NCBI GenBank assembly: GCA_007449985.2
Contig: VIIQ02000009.1
Span: 1-64,000, forward strand
DNA: 64,000 bases
DNA from: Desmodesmus armatus
Lineage: Eukaryota > Chlorophyta > Chlorophyceae > Sphaeropleales > Scenedesmaceae
Direction: 5' to 3'
Shown here piece by piece: positions 1-10,800 of this stretch. How positions within the stretch are numbered: the stretch's first letter is position 1; every line of letters begins with the position of its first letter. Below the pieces are notes generated by a model, which saw only the letters and a list, made by a program, of their open reading frames with translations, had not been told where the DNA came from and searched no databases. Both the position numbers and the translations under genes were made by a program.

Positions 1-1747
1 AAACGCCATGATGAGGGAGGATCCCAACCTCGGGCGGCGCAGTTTTGCGTTGAGTAACCGGCTGGACAGAAAAGGAGAAAGCTGCCCGGAAAAGCTTCTG
101 CAAGCAGCTGCTGGCAGAGTGGAACGTCGCACAGGCGTTGCTGAATGCAATCCTAGCTAGGATTGGGCAGTGCGACGAGGGCCGCTGGACATACAAACCT
201 ACACCCATGCGCATGTCAGGGCATATGTGGACCTGCAGCACCTCCCCCTGCACGACTACGTGTCGCTGCCAACGATCAAGGGGGACAAGCAGCAGACAGT
301 TCACTTCTTCATATGCGTGTCAGCCACCCCAGCTTCAGCGACAAGAACGGCTTGGTGTACTATGAACTCACCACAGGCACCACCCACATCCTCCGCTGGT
401 CAAACAAGCTTGGGCAAGAAGGCAAAGAGCCCTTGTCTACCAGGTGAGCACAGTTACAATTGACCAGCTGGTTTCCAAAGGCATCAGCAGCAGTGCTGCG
501 GCTGCTGCTCCCACCCCAGCACCACAGCTTCTCAATGTGAGGCTTGCCAGAAAGCTCGTAGCTGGCAGTAAAAACAACACCCTTATGCTGCGATGCATAT
601 TCAACAGCTGCCATAACAATATCTGGTGCCGCGAGGTCTGCATGATGCGCGCGTACGAGCGCCAGGCGGCGCTCGCAGCATACCTTGTTGCACTTGAAAT
701 CACGCTCAAATGCCTATTCTTGCAACCATCCCTGAAGTGATAAGAATCGTCAACTTGTAGATACACGTCGCGCTTCCAGTTGTAGAAATCAATGCGACCA
801 TGGCAATCGGTCAAGTGCACCTGCCAAACACCACTCCTGTGACTGTGCTGCTGCGCAACTAGCTGCATGACTTCCACTCTGCAGGGGGGGATAACAGGAC
901 GGCCAGCAGGCTCCCATGCCCCACTTTCATAAGTGCAGAAGCAGCACATGAGTGCGACAGGCTTGCGCACAGCGTCAGGGGTGCACAACTTGAAGTGTTG
1001 CACCTTGTCCCGACACTCCGTAGTGCACCACATGAACTGCTGCTTCTCTCTGACTTGAGCAACTTATAATCATTGCCAGCACGGTCCACCCACGTCACTG
1101 CTCTGTTGTGTGGCTTCTTCACCCTGATCCCCCCCAGTGTTGATTGCTGCCAAGGCCTTCCTCATCAATTGCCTCCCTCCCTTTGCTGTTGCCGTGCTGT
1201 TGCTCCGCCATGCCGTGACCTGCAGAGGAAGGATGGAGCAGACGCAGCAAGCACTGTACTGATGAGGTAGCTGACAACCTGTACAAGATGGTGGAGAAGT
1301 TTAGGAATGTGACTGGTGAGGACCCATCATCATGATGGACAACGTCCGCATACAGGCCAAATCCCGGATAGATCATCGAGTCCCGCTACGGCACCATCAC
1401 CCTGCCTGAAGCTGCCGCCTTCGCTTCCACCCCCACAGCTCAGACATTGATCAGCTGGTGGAGCACTCCATTGGTGCAGTCAGGGAGCAGCAGCAACGAC
1501 AAGGTGTTGTTGATGAATGCTGCCATGGGGTTGTGTCTCGGGTGAGTCCCTGCGGCGCATCTTCAAGGGTGTGTTTAAGAGGTTTGAGAAGGGGGAGCTG
1601 TACCAACGGGGGGTGGAGCGCAACATGCGCAAGCTGCCCACTGTGTTGAGGATTATCGCATCCGGAGAGGATGAGTGGTTCACAGATCCAGATGGCAAGC
1701 AGCACCATGGCAGCAACGGCGACTGGCCGAATGCAGGCGACCGCTAA
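1..1747 (+). pseudogene. DDE transposase, copy 1, broken and 5' truncated by window edge
   Basis: Exon 1 remnant is 1-443 and exon 2 is 1226-1747. Exon 1 has base insertions near 50-75 that break the frame. The first catalytic Asp context (CDEGRWT in copy 2) is preserved in sequence around 172. Exon 2 keeps an intact 3' end: the frame runs through ELYQRGVERNMRKLPTVL and ends at TAA 1745-1747 after WPNAGDR. Upstream in the same exon, small indels near 1360-1490 disturb the block carrying the second Asp and the final acidic residue. Because lesions differ from those of copy 2, the copies decayed independently after duplication. Confidence 0.75.
455..1211 (-). pseudogene. Antisense Cys-rich/nuclease-like frame in transposase intron, copy 1
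   Basis: Read on the minus strand inside the transposase intron (444-1225), this is the counterpart of the copy 2 frame at 4633-5387. One continuous frame from 1033 spans the CTTEC and CCFC cysteine pairs, WQVHLTDCHGRIDFYNW and the LQVDDSYHFRD core. It then loses frame after RDGCKN, where copy 2 continues into KAFERDFKCNK. Further indels lie near 1050 and 890. It cannot make the full protein. Confidence 0.6.
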
Positions 1748-1853
1748 GGCGTCAGCGCATGCAGCAGATGCAGCAGCAGCATGGCAGCAGTTTGCTGTCC
1801 AAGCCTGCACATGGCTGCGCATGGGGTGTGTGTTCCCAGGGTATGCCACCTAT

Positions 1854-1866
1854 AGGGTTTAGGGTT
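1854..1866 (+). repeat. Telomere-like AGGGTTTAGGGTT just after the transposase
   Basis: Just under two tandem units of the plant/algal telomere motif TTTAGGG lie about 107 bp after the transposase stop. The same bases recur at 6032-6044 in copy 2, so the motif is part of the element. At this length it may be chance. Confidence 0.4.
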
Positions 1867-3600
1867 CAGCTGCAGCCACTGCTGTGGTGAGCATCAGTGT
1901 CTTCATGATCTGTGGCCAGTGCATCCGCTGAGCTAACAAGATGTAGTGCAGCCTGTGTTTATTCAAAGCACAGCCCTCAATGTAGTTGTTGCAAGTTTGA
2001 TCAATGTAGTTATCAGGGTTGTGTGTGAGAGAGGGTGTTGGAAGTGCCACTGGCCCCCACCCAGGTGTACTGTTGGGCAGGCAGCACACACAGCAGCTGT
2101 CCAATCATTGATTCTGTCACATAAACTGGTATGTGTGTTGAGAGTTTGCAGCTTAGATGCCCCATCTTTACCTCATTGTGCTTGAGACAGGCACTACTGG
2201 GAGTTATGTCATGTCAACTGTGCCTGGTATTGCACTGTTAGCAGCTGTGCTTTCACAGCTGTGCAACCAGGCATGATCGAGGCCGAATGCTATAATATTG
2301 AGTACGAAACGAGTTCATTTGCTGCGCAAGGAAAGCAACCTGGAAGCATCCAAGCCAACTTCACCCCTGTTCAAAGGCCAATGGTCCGCGCTTACATCAA
2401 CATCACCCTCTGTAGCAACGTCAGTTTGTAGTAAATCAAGCATTCAACGAACAGCAGGCGTCTGGAGAGCAGCCGGTGCCCACAGCAGGAACAGCAAGCA
2501 ATCTGCAGAGACTGCCAGCTTTCCAGGTGTGGCGGGCTTGTCGCGATAAGGCCAGTGCCAGTGTGACGTGCTTGACAGGTCCTCTTAAAGCATTCAGAAG
2601 TCATTCATTTTGCTTTCGAGAGCTGCACGCAAGCCCTTTGGAAGTTTCGCGCCAGACATCACTAGCATCTGCTCAAGTCTGAAGTCAGCTGAGGCGTCTA
2701 TGGCCCCGCTGCACCAGATAGACTCTCACAATGCACAAAAAAACACATTTTGGTACACGCACCGCTGCGGATTATGCAGGTCCGCGACACCAGCCTGCCT
2801 GGAACGCTGCAGCAAGATGGGCAAAAACAAGCGCAGCAGAGCGAGTGACAAGTGAGTGCGATCAGATCTGCCCAGGTAGCACTGCAGCCTGGCACAGCTT
2901 GCGGGCGAGCAGCTGCACCAACGGCGAAAGTCAACCAACCTTCGCTTTGGCAGCAAGTAGTCAGACCGTCACTGGGACCACAGGCTTGAAATGCAGGGAC
3001 AGATGGAGGGGTCTACACACAGCTGGCTAGGGCTAACAAGTACCTACCAGATCGTACAGGCAGCTGCAGTGCTTGCCTTGAGTGTCTGCACAGCAGCTGC
3101 ATGTGAAAAATGGGGTCTGTCAGCTGAAAATGGCCAGGAGGGGACCAGCAGCTGCTGCCTCAACAACATGCTGTAACAGCAGCTGCATGGCTTGTGCACC
3201 CACCCACGCACCAGCAGGGAGCTGACTCTCAAGCAGCTTTTTGAACGCCAACAGCAGCAGCGAGGCCAGGCTGTCTCAGTCTCCAACAAACTGTCTCACA
3301 ACAAGGCAACAGCAGCAGCTCACAACCCAGCGCTGATCAGGCAACACACAGGCACATATGCCCCTGGGATTCAAATCTTGATTGCTCTATCCAGCTGTAA
3401 GCTGCTCTGGAGCTTTGAACGCAAACCTCACTTTCTCATTCAACGGCCATAATGTCGTCCGAACTGCCATGGGGCAAAAGGGCCCAGTTGCGCCCTAGCA
3501 GGGCCCCATAGGGATTCTTTGTTACGGAAAAGCATTTCTCTGCACTTGTCGACCCAAGACAGCAGCGGTGACCTTCCACCTGGCTTACTTCTGCCGAACT
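1867..3600. other. 3' part of transposon unit without a convincing gene (copy 2: 6045-7779)
   Basis: The two copies are nearly identical here, but the longest frames are short, lack recognisable domains and overlap on both strands. At 2817-2851 (copy 2: 6995-7029) a short ATG frame MGKNKRSRASDK runs straight into a perfect GTGAGT donor and could be a captured first exon. A nested hairpin lies at 3469-3509. Nothing else is supported. Confidence 0.5.
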
Positions 3601-3723
3601 GAAGGTCTCACATGTGTGACCACCCCCCTGATTAAACCCCATTTGAACCCTAGCCCCAGCCCATTGGGCACTGCTGCTTCAGTGCTTTCAAATGCACCCT
3701 GTTGCTGTTTTCAACCACGCGCA

Positions 3724-5925
3724 GGGCACCAGCTAAGGAGGAGCCTGTGCACAGCGGTCACAACCGCCACACCCCGGCCACCAGGAAGTCATGCGTCGTG
3801 GCTTGCGCCCAGGCTCTCGTCGACGGCAAGGTCGATTATGGCCTTGCCGGCAGACTATATAAGAAGGTGCGCAAGCAGCTTGGTGGTGACAAGCTGGCAG
3901 AGGATCCCAAGCCTGTATTGAAGGGCAGATGGGACCACTTTGTGGAGTACGGTGACGTCGAGGACAACCTCCGCACAGGCCGCCCTGTCCTTATCAGCAG
4001 AGAAGATGCCCTAACAGCTAGTACAGCCATCAAGGCAGGAAGGCTGCACACAAAGACCCGCAAAGGACACACCATCACCCTGATATCCTACTTCACCACA
4101 GTGCGGCAGGCGACGGTGGAGTCTGATGCTGTCAAGGGTGTCATGCAGAAATACAACTGCACCCCCCACCAGCTGTACAACGCCATGATGAGGGAGGATC
4201 CCAACCTCGGGCGGCGCAGTTTTGCGTTGAAGTACCGGCTGACAGAAAAGGAGAAAGCTGCCCGGAAAAGCTTCTGCAAGCAGCTGCTGGCAGAGTGGAA
4301 CGTCGCACAGGCGTTGCTGAATGCAATCCTAGCTAGGATTGTGCAGTGCGACGAGGGCCGCTGGACATACAACACCTACACCCATGCGCATGTCAGGGCA
4401 TATGTGGACCTGCAGCACCTCCCCCTGCACGACTACGTGTCGCTGCCAACGATCAAGGGGGACAAGCAGCAGACAGTTCACTTCTTCATATGCGTGTCAG
4501 CACACCCCAGCTTCAGCGACAAGAACGGCTTGGTGTACTATGAACTCACCACAGGCACCACCCACATCCTCCGCTGGTTCAACAAGCTTGGGCAAGAAGG
4601 CAAAGAGCCCTTTGTCTACCAGGTGAGCACAGTTACAAATTGACCAGCTGGTTTCCAAAGGCATCAGCAGCAGTTGCTGCTGCTGCTCCCACCCCAGCAC
4701 ACAGCTTCTCAATGTGAGGCTTGCCAGAAAGCTCGTAGCTGGCAGTAAAAACAACACCCTTATGCTGCGATGCATATTCAACAGCTGCCATAACAATATC
4801 TGGTGCCGCGAGGTCTGCATGATGCGCGCGTACGAGCGCCAGGCGGCGCTCGCAGCATACCTTGTTGCACTTGAAATCACGCTCAAATGCCTTATTCTTG
4901 CAACCATCCCTGAAGTGATAAGAATCGTCAACTTGTAGATACACGTCGCGCTTCCAGTTGTAGAAATCAATGCGACCATGGCAATCGGTCAAGTGCACCT
5001 GCCAACACCACTCCTGTGACTGCTGCTGCTGCGCAACTAGCTGCATGAACTTCCACTCTGCAGGGGGATAACAGGACGGCCAGCAGCCTCCCATGCCCCA
5101 CTTTCATAAGTGCAGAAGCAGCACATGAGTGCGACAGGCTTGCGCACAGCGTCAGGGGTGCACAACTTGAAGTGTTGCACCTTGTCCCGACACTCCGTAG
5201 TGCACCACATGAACTGCTGCTTCTTCTCTGACTTGAGCAACTTATACTCATTGCCAGCACGGTCCACCCACGTCACTGCTCTGTTGTGTGGCTTCTTCAC
5301 CCTGATCCCCCCCAGTTGATGTGCTGCCAAGGCCTTCCTCATCAATGCCTCCCTCCCTTTGCTGTTGCCGTGCTGTTGCTCCGCCATGCCGTGACCTGCA
5401 GAGGAAGGATGGAGCAGACGCAGCAAGCACTGTTACTGATGAGGTAGCTGACAACCTGTACAAGATGGTGGAGAAGTTTAGGAATGTGACTGGTGAGGAC
5501 CCCATCATCATGATGGACAACGTCCGCATACAGGCCAACATCCCGGATAAGATCATCGAGTCCCGCTACGGCACCATCACCCTGCCTGAAGGCTGCCGCC
5601 TTCGCTTCCCCCCCCACAGCTCAGACATTGATCAGCTGGTGGAGCACTCCATTGGTGCAGTCAAGGGAGCAGCAACAGACAAGGTGTTTGATGAATGCTG
5701 CCATGGGGTTGTGTTCTCGGGTGAGTCCCTGCGGCGCATCTTCAAGGGTGTGTTTAAGAGGTTTGAGAAGGGGAGCTGTACCACCGGGGGGTGGAGCGCA
5801 ACATGCGCAAGCTGCCCACTGTGTTGAGGATTATCGCATCCGGAGAGGATGAGTGGTTCACAGATCCAGATGGCAAGCAGCACCATGGCAGCAACGGCGA
5901 CTGGCCGAATGCAGGCGACCGCTAA
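3724..5925 (+). pseudogene. DDE transposase, copy 2, two exons, frameshifted near its 3' end
   Basis: Exon 1 (about 3724-4622) and exon 2 (5402-5925) join in phase 0 across CAG/GTGAGC...CTGCAG. An N-terminal helix-turn-helix-like region is followed by DNLRTGRPVL, which resembles the Tc1 linker. Candidate catalytic residues are Asp in VQCDEGRW, Asp in IIMMDNVR, and Glu in SSDIDQLVEHSIGAVK, matching the spacing logic of Tc1/mariner DDE/D enzymes. Exon 2 loses one base near 5775, so the tail ELYQRGVERN of copy 1 is replaced by a wrong frame and an early stop. No in-frame ATG is obvious at the 5' end. An upstream exon ending near the AG at 3723 is possible. Family assignment is by motif recognition only. 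Confidence 0.75.
4633..5387 (-). pseudogene. Antisense Cys-rich + PD-(D/E)xK-like nuclease frame nested in transposase intron
   Basis: The frame starts at ATG 5385-5387 and stops at 4633, so it fills about 755 of the 779 bp intron (4623-5401) on the opposite strand. The N-terminal half has Cys pairs in WCTTEC and MCCFC, suggesting a zinc-binding module. The C-terminal half reads TDCHGRIDFYNW, then VYLQVDDSYHF, then ERDFKCNKVCCERRLALVR. This resembles the VSR/DUF559-type endonuclease pattern of IDF, a (I/L)xVD core, RDxxK, and a later LxR strand. One base is lost near 5065, which splits the frame; copy 1 is broken elsewhere. Whether it was ever a separate gene of the transposon or a domesticated homing-type nuclease is unknown. 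The fold assignment is pattern-based inference. Confidence 0.55.
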
Positions 5926-7825
5926 GGCGTCAGCGCATGCAGCAGATGCAGCAGCAGCATGGCAGCAGTTTGCTGTCCAAGCCTGCACATGGCTGCGCAT
6001 GGGGTGTGTGTTCCCAGGGTATGCCACCTATAGGGTTTAGGGTTCAGCTGCAGCCACTGCTGTGGTGAGCATCAGTGTCTTCATGATCTGTGGCCAGTGC
6101 ATCCGCTGAGCTAACAAGATGTAGTGCAGCCTGTGTTTATTCAAAGCACAGCCCTCAATGTAGTTGTTGCAAGTTTGATCAATGTAGTTATCAGGGTTGT
6201 GTGTGAGAGAGGGTGTTGGAAGTGCCACTGGCCCCCACCCAGGTGTACTGTTGGGCAGGCAGCACACACAGCAGCTGTCCAATCATTGATTCTGTCACAT
6301 AAACTGGTATGTGTGTTGAGAGTTTGCAGCTTAGATGCCCCATCTTTACCTCATTGTGCTTGAGACAGGCACTACTGGGAGTTATGTCATGTCAACTGTG
6401 CCTGGTATTGCACTGTTAGCAGCTGTGCTTTCACAGCTGTGCAACCAGGCATGATCGAGGCCGAATGCTATAATATTGAGTACGAAACGAGTTCATTTGC
6501 TGCGCAAGGAAAGCAACCTGGAAGCATCCAAGCCAACTTCACCCCTGTTCAAAGGCCAATGGTCCGCGCTTACATCAACATCACCCTCTGTAGCAACGTC
6601 AGTTTGTAGTAAATCAAGCATTCAACGAACAGCAGGCGTCTGGAGAGCAGCCGGTGCCCACAGCAGGAACAGCAAGCAATCTGCAGAGACTGCCAGCTTT
6701 CCAGGTGTGGCGGGCTTGTCGCGATAAGGCCAGTGCCAGTGTGACGTGCTTGACAGGTCCTCTTAAAGCATTCAGAAGTCATTCATTTTGCTTTCGAGAG
6801 CTGCACGCAAGCCCTTTGGAAGTTTCGCGCCAGACATCACTAGCATCTGCTCAAGTCTGAAGTCAGCTGAGGCGTCTATGGCCCCGCTGCACCAGATAGA
6901 CTCTCACAATGCACAAAAAAACACCTTTTGGTACACGCACCGCTGCGGATTATGCAGGTCCGCGACACCAGCCTGCCTGGAACGCTGCAGCAAGATGGGC
7001 AAAAACAAGCGCAGCAGAGCGAGTGACAAGTGAGTGCGATCAGATCTGCCCAGGTAGCACTGCAGCCTGGCACAGCTTGCGGGCGAGCAGCTGCACCAAC
7101 GGCGAAAGTCAACCAACCTTCGCTTTGGCAGCAAGTAGTCAGACCGTCACTGGGACCACAGGCTTGAAATGCAGGGACAGATGGGAGGGGTCTACACACA
7201 GCTGGCTAGGGCTAACAAGTACCTACCAGATCGTACAGGCAGCTGCAGTGCTTGCCTTGAGTGTCTGCACAGCAGCTGCATGTGAAAAATGGGGTCTGTC
7301 AGCTGAAAATGGCCAGGAGGGGACCAGCAGCTGCTGCCTCAACAACATGCTGTAACAGCAGCTGCATGGCTTGTGCACCCACCCACGCACCAGCAGGGAG
7401 CTGACTCTCAAGCAGCTTTTTGAACGCCAACAGCAGCAGCGAGGCCAGGCTGTCTCAGTCTCCAACAAACTGTCTCACAACAAGGCAACAGCAGCAGCTC
7501 ACAACCCAGCGCTGATCAGGCAACACACAGGCACATATGCCCCTGGGATTCAAATCTTGATGGATCTATCCAGCTGTAAGCTGCTCTGGAGCTTTGAACG
7601 CAAACCTCACTTTCTCATTCAACGGCCATAATGTCGTCCGAACTGCCATGGGGCAAAAGGGCCCAGTTGCGCCCTAGCAGGGCCCCATAGGGATTCTTTG
7701 TTACGGAAAAGCATTTCTCTGCACTTGTCGACCCAAGACAGCAGCGGTGACCTTCCACCTGGCTTACTTCTGCCGAACTGGCTCGATGTGAGAGAACGCC
7801 TCTGCAGCCTGAGTTCCTGGTCCTG

Positions 7826-10800
7826 ATGTTGAACCCATCGCTATCTCAGTATGATCGAACCTCATGGGCACCTGCTCTGCTTGTGCTGCTGCTCAGGGAA
7901 CACAGTTCAGCACAGTCACAGGGGCGCAAGCTGCTGCAGGCAGCCTTCTGCCCAGATGGATGCGAGGATGGGTTCTGTCAGCAGGCATCAACATCAGGCT
8001 CACTGAAGTGTGCCAAGTGCAAGGGCAACCTATTGGTGGACAAGGCAACAGGCTTCTGTGGTGAGTGGAGGGGTTGCAGCAGGCAGGGGCAGGCCTCTTC
8101 ACCTCCTAGGTTCCAGGCAAAGCAGCTACATTGGCTTGTGGGCATGACCCACATCCAGTGTTCTTTGGCAGCAGCAGCTTCTGCAGTCGCCGGTAGGGCG
8201 ATCGGCAGTCCTTTCCTGTCAGCTGTGGGATGCACAAGACTCCTTCCCAGTCGCTTCCCAGTAGCACACAACCAGCCACGCCTTTAGTTGCGACTGGTTC
8301 AAACTCAGCACGTTGTGCTTTGCTGTGCTGCTGCCACTCCACTGCTACAGCCTGCCCTAGGGGCAAGTACACAACTGGCGAGGCCAGGTGCATTGACTGC
8401 CCCAAGGGCAGCTTCTGCATAGGCGGCATCTTCTCCACAGCCAGGCCCCCTGTGAACGAGCTATGCCCCCAGTTCATGACCACGCTGGGCCTCAGGGCAC
8501 CATCAGCCAGGAGCTGCGGTAAGTTGGGTCCCACGTGTAGAGGGGCGCACCTTCGGCTGTGTGGCTTGCTAGCTTCAGCTGGAGCTGCTAGGCACACCCT
8601 GCTGCTGCATGTGCGCAGGGTTCAGCGCAATTGTGGCTACGCAGCAGCACAGCTGCCAGCGCTTGCCACAGTGACGTATGTAGTGTGGCAGCCGGTTTCC
8701 CAACCAACGTGCTGGGGCAGCATCCTGATCACAGACGCTGTTATCAAAAGCCCTGCCTGTGCTGCCATTGTCAACTGCAGTGAACATGCCCGGGTACTCG
8801 TATGACATTACCTCGGCCGGCACCCCTTCAGCCACCCTGTGCCCCCTCAACACCTATGGCCCCGGCATGAAGAAGCAGCGCGCCTGCGTGCCCTGCCCCA
8901 CCGGGTTCACCACAAACGGCCTGACAGGCCGTACCTCAGCCGTGACATGCGGTGAGTGCTTGCCGCTTTGAATATCGATCAACGTGTCTGACTGACAGGC
9001 AGGTTGATAAGTATATACCCCAGCACAATGAAAACCTTCCCCCCTATCACAGCAGCTGCTTTTTCAGCAAGGTTGTGCGTGTCACATATGTGACTTTGTT
9101 GCTGCTCCTGCCTGTTGTGTGGGTCTAATCATGCATGACAAACACTGAGACCAGTTGCGTGTGTGCTGTCTGTCTGCAGTTGTCCCTGCTGGTTACTACC
9201 TGAAGGGCCCAGGACAGGCTGCTCCCTGCCCTGTCGGCGAGTGGAAGGCTGGCGTTGGCCCTGACGGCAGCTGCACCAAGTGCTCAGCTGGCGTGACAAC
9301 TGGTGCTGAGGGTGCCACATCCAAGAGGGAGTGCAAGAGTGAGTCAACAAGTAGATGTGACGCGTTCAGTTGTGGCAGCTACACTGGTTGTCCAGCTGCC
9401 TGCAAGTGACTATAGGAAGACGTGACAGTTCCCTCTCATACGCAAGGGTTACGTGATAGTCCTTGCTGCATATGCTTACAACACACTGTCCGCATGCCTG
9501 CCTGTCTGCTGTCCTTCCTGCTTTCCCCATGCTGCAGTCGTCACCAAGGGCTACTATGCCAGCAGCTTTGACACTGATGGTGCAGTCAACGGCACCACCA
9601 TCTGCCCTCAAGGCTCCTACTGCCCTGGCGGCAACCAGACCCAGACCGCCACCAGCGGCCGTCGCCTGGCTCAGACAAGCAGCACTGGCATCATTGCCTG
9701 CCCTAATGGCCAGTGGACTATGATGCCTGGAGCTTCAGTCATCAATGAGTGCTGTGAGTTCCTATAGGTCTCATAGGTCACATCTTCAAGTTTGAACCCT
9801 GCGCATCACCACCCTCCTTCCTCAGCAATGTACAGTACACCAGCACACCCGCACCTCCTGCCCCAGCATGTCGCCGCAAGCCTGTGCTGACCTTGTTTTG
9901 CATGTGCTTGTTCTTCTGCTGCAGTGACCCCTCCCGGCTACTACACCGACACCACCTTGGGCATCACTGCACGCTGCCCCGACCACCACTACAGGGCCGA
10001 CTGGTTGCCCGAGGCTCCCAGCTGCACCCCCTGCGGTGTTGGTGTCAAGGCCGACAGCAATGACCGCGTGACAAAGTACCACCCCAACGGCACTGAGGAG
10101 GAACTGCCCATCACCTCCAGCTCAGTCGACTGCTGTAAGTAGCTATGAGGCTTGTGGAGAAGTCTTATGTGCTGAGATTCACGGCTGAAGGAATTTGACA
10201 TCGTTCACACTTGCTCTCCTGCCATGCGGCACCTGTGATAGCGACTCTTTGTAATAAGTTCACTCAATCGGTACCCTTTGCTGCGCTGGTGTGTTTTGCA
10301 GACATCCAGCCCGGTCAGGCCCTGCTGTATGAGACCCTCACCAAGACCTGGCGTGCCAAGGACTGCACCCTCAACAGCTACGGTGTAACCAACACCACCT
10401 ATGGCCTGACCCCAGCTCCCTGCAGGGACTGCCCCACCGGTACCGTTGCCAACAGGAACCTCAGCACCAGCGCACCATTCTACACAGCCAACGCTGACGG
10501 CACTGGTGGCTTCACTGACGAGATGGCTTGCGTCACAAGGCCAGGTGAGGCCTTTGCTGCAGCCGCACAATGCCCGTGTCCAGCAGCGACTAGGACTGCT
10601 AAACCCGTATCACACCCAATCCTTGAGACATGTTTGCCAAAAGTTCTGCTGGCCGTGTTTTCTCAGGCGCTGAGAGGGTTCCAGTGATCTCAACACCTTT
10701 CCTTGTTGCTGATGCTGCTATTGTTCTGCTTCAGGCTTTGGCATGAATGGCAGGGGTGCCCAGAGGTGTGACCAGGGTTATTACAACCCCGGTAACAACT

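Larger units (their letters stand above)
1..3600 (+). mobile_element. Tc1-like DNA transposon, copy 1 (left end outside window)
   Basis: This stretch matches 4179-7779 almost base for base with an offset of 4177-4179, so it is the first unit of a head-to-tail tandem. It contains the second half of transposase exon 1 (1-443), the intron (444-1225) with an antisense nuclease-like frame, transposase exon 2 (1226-1747), and about 1.85 kb without a convincing gene. The unit ends at 3600, where the sequence passes directly into the start of the second unit. Copy 1 carries more small indels than copy 2 in exon 1 and the intron. Confidence 0.85.
3601..7779 (+). mobile_element. Tc1-like DNA transposon, copy 2 (complete 4179 bp unit)
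   Basis: This is the complete repeat unit. Its start is the junction with copy 1 (3600/3601) and its end is where the match to copy 1 stops (7779/7780). It begins GAAGGTC and carries the reverse complement GACCTTC at 7749-7755, about 25 bp from the right end, a possible short terminal inverted repeat. A near-palindrome, GGTCTCACATGTGTGACC, lies at 3604-3621. A nested hairpin (ATGGGGC/GCCCCAT with inner GGGC/GCCC) lies at 7648-7688. Transposase exons flank an intron holding an antisense nuclease-like frame. No TA target duplication could be fixed because the copies abut each other and a host gene. Confidence 0.8.

Noticed and set aside
1859..3452. Several short frames conserved between transposon copies
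   Set aside because: Identity at DNA level in a recent duplication explains them; none has domain, codon bias or splice support except the small MGKNKR start.
1..7779. Prokaryotic-style CRISPR, riboswitch or ribosome-binding features
   Set aside because: The DNA is eukaryotic; no spaced repeat array or such element was seen anywhere in the window.
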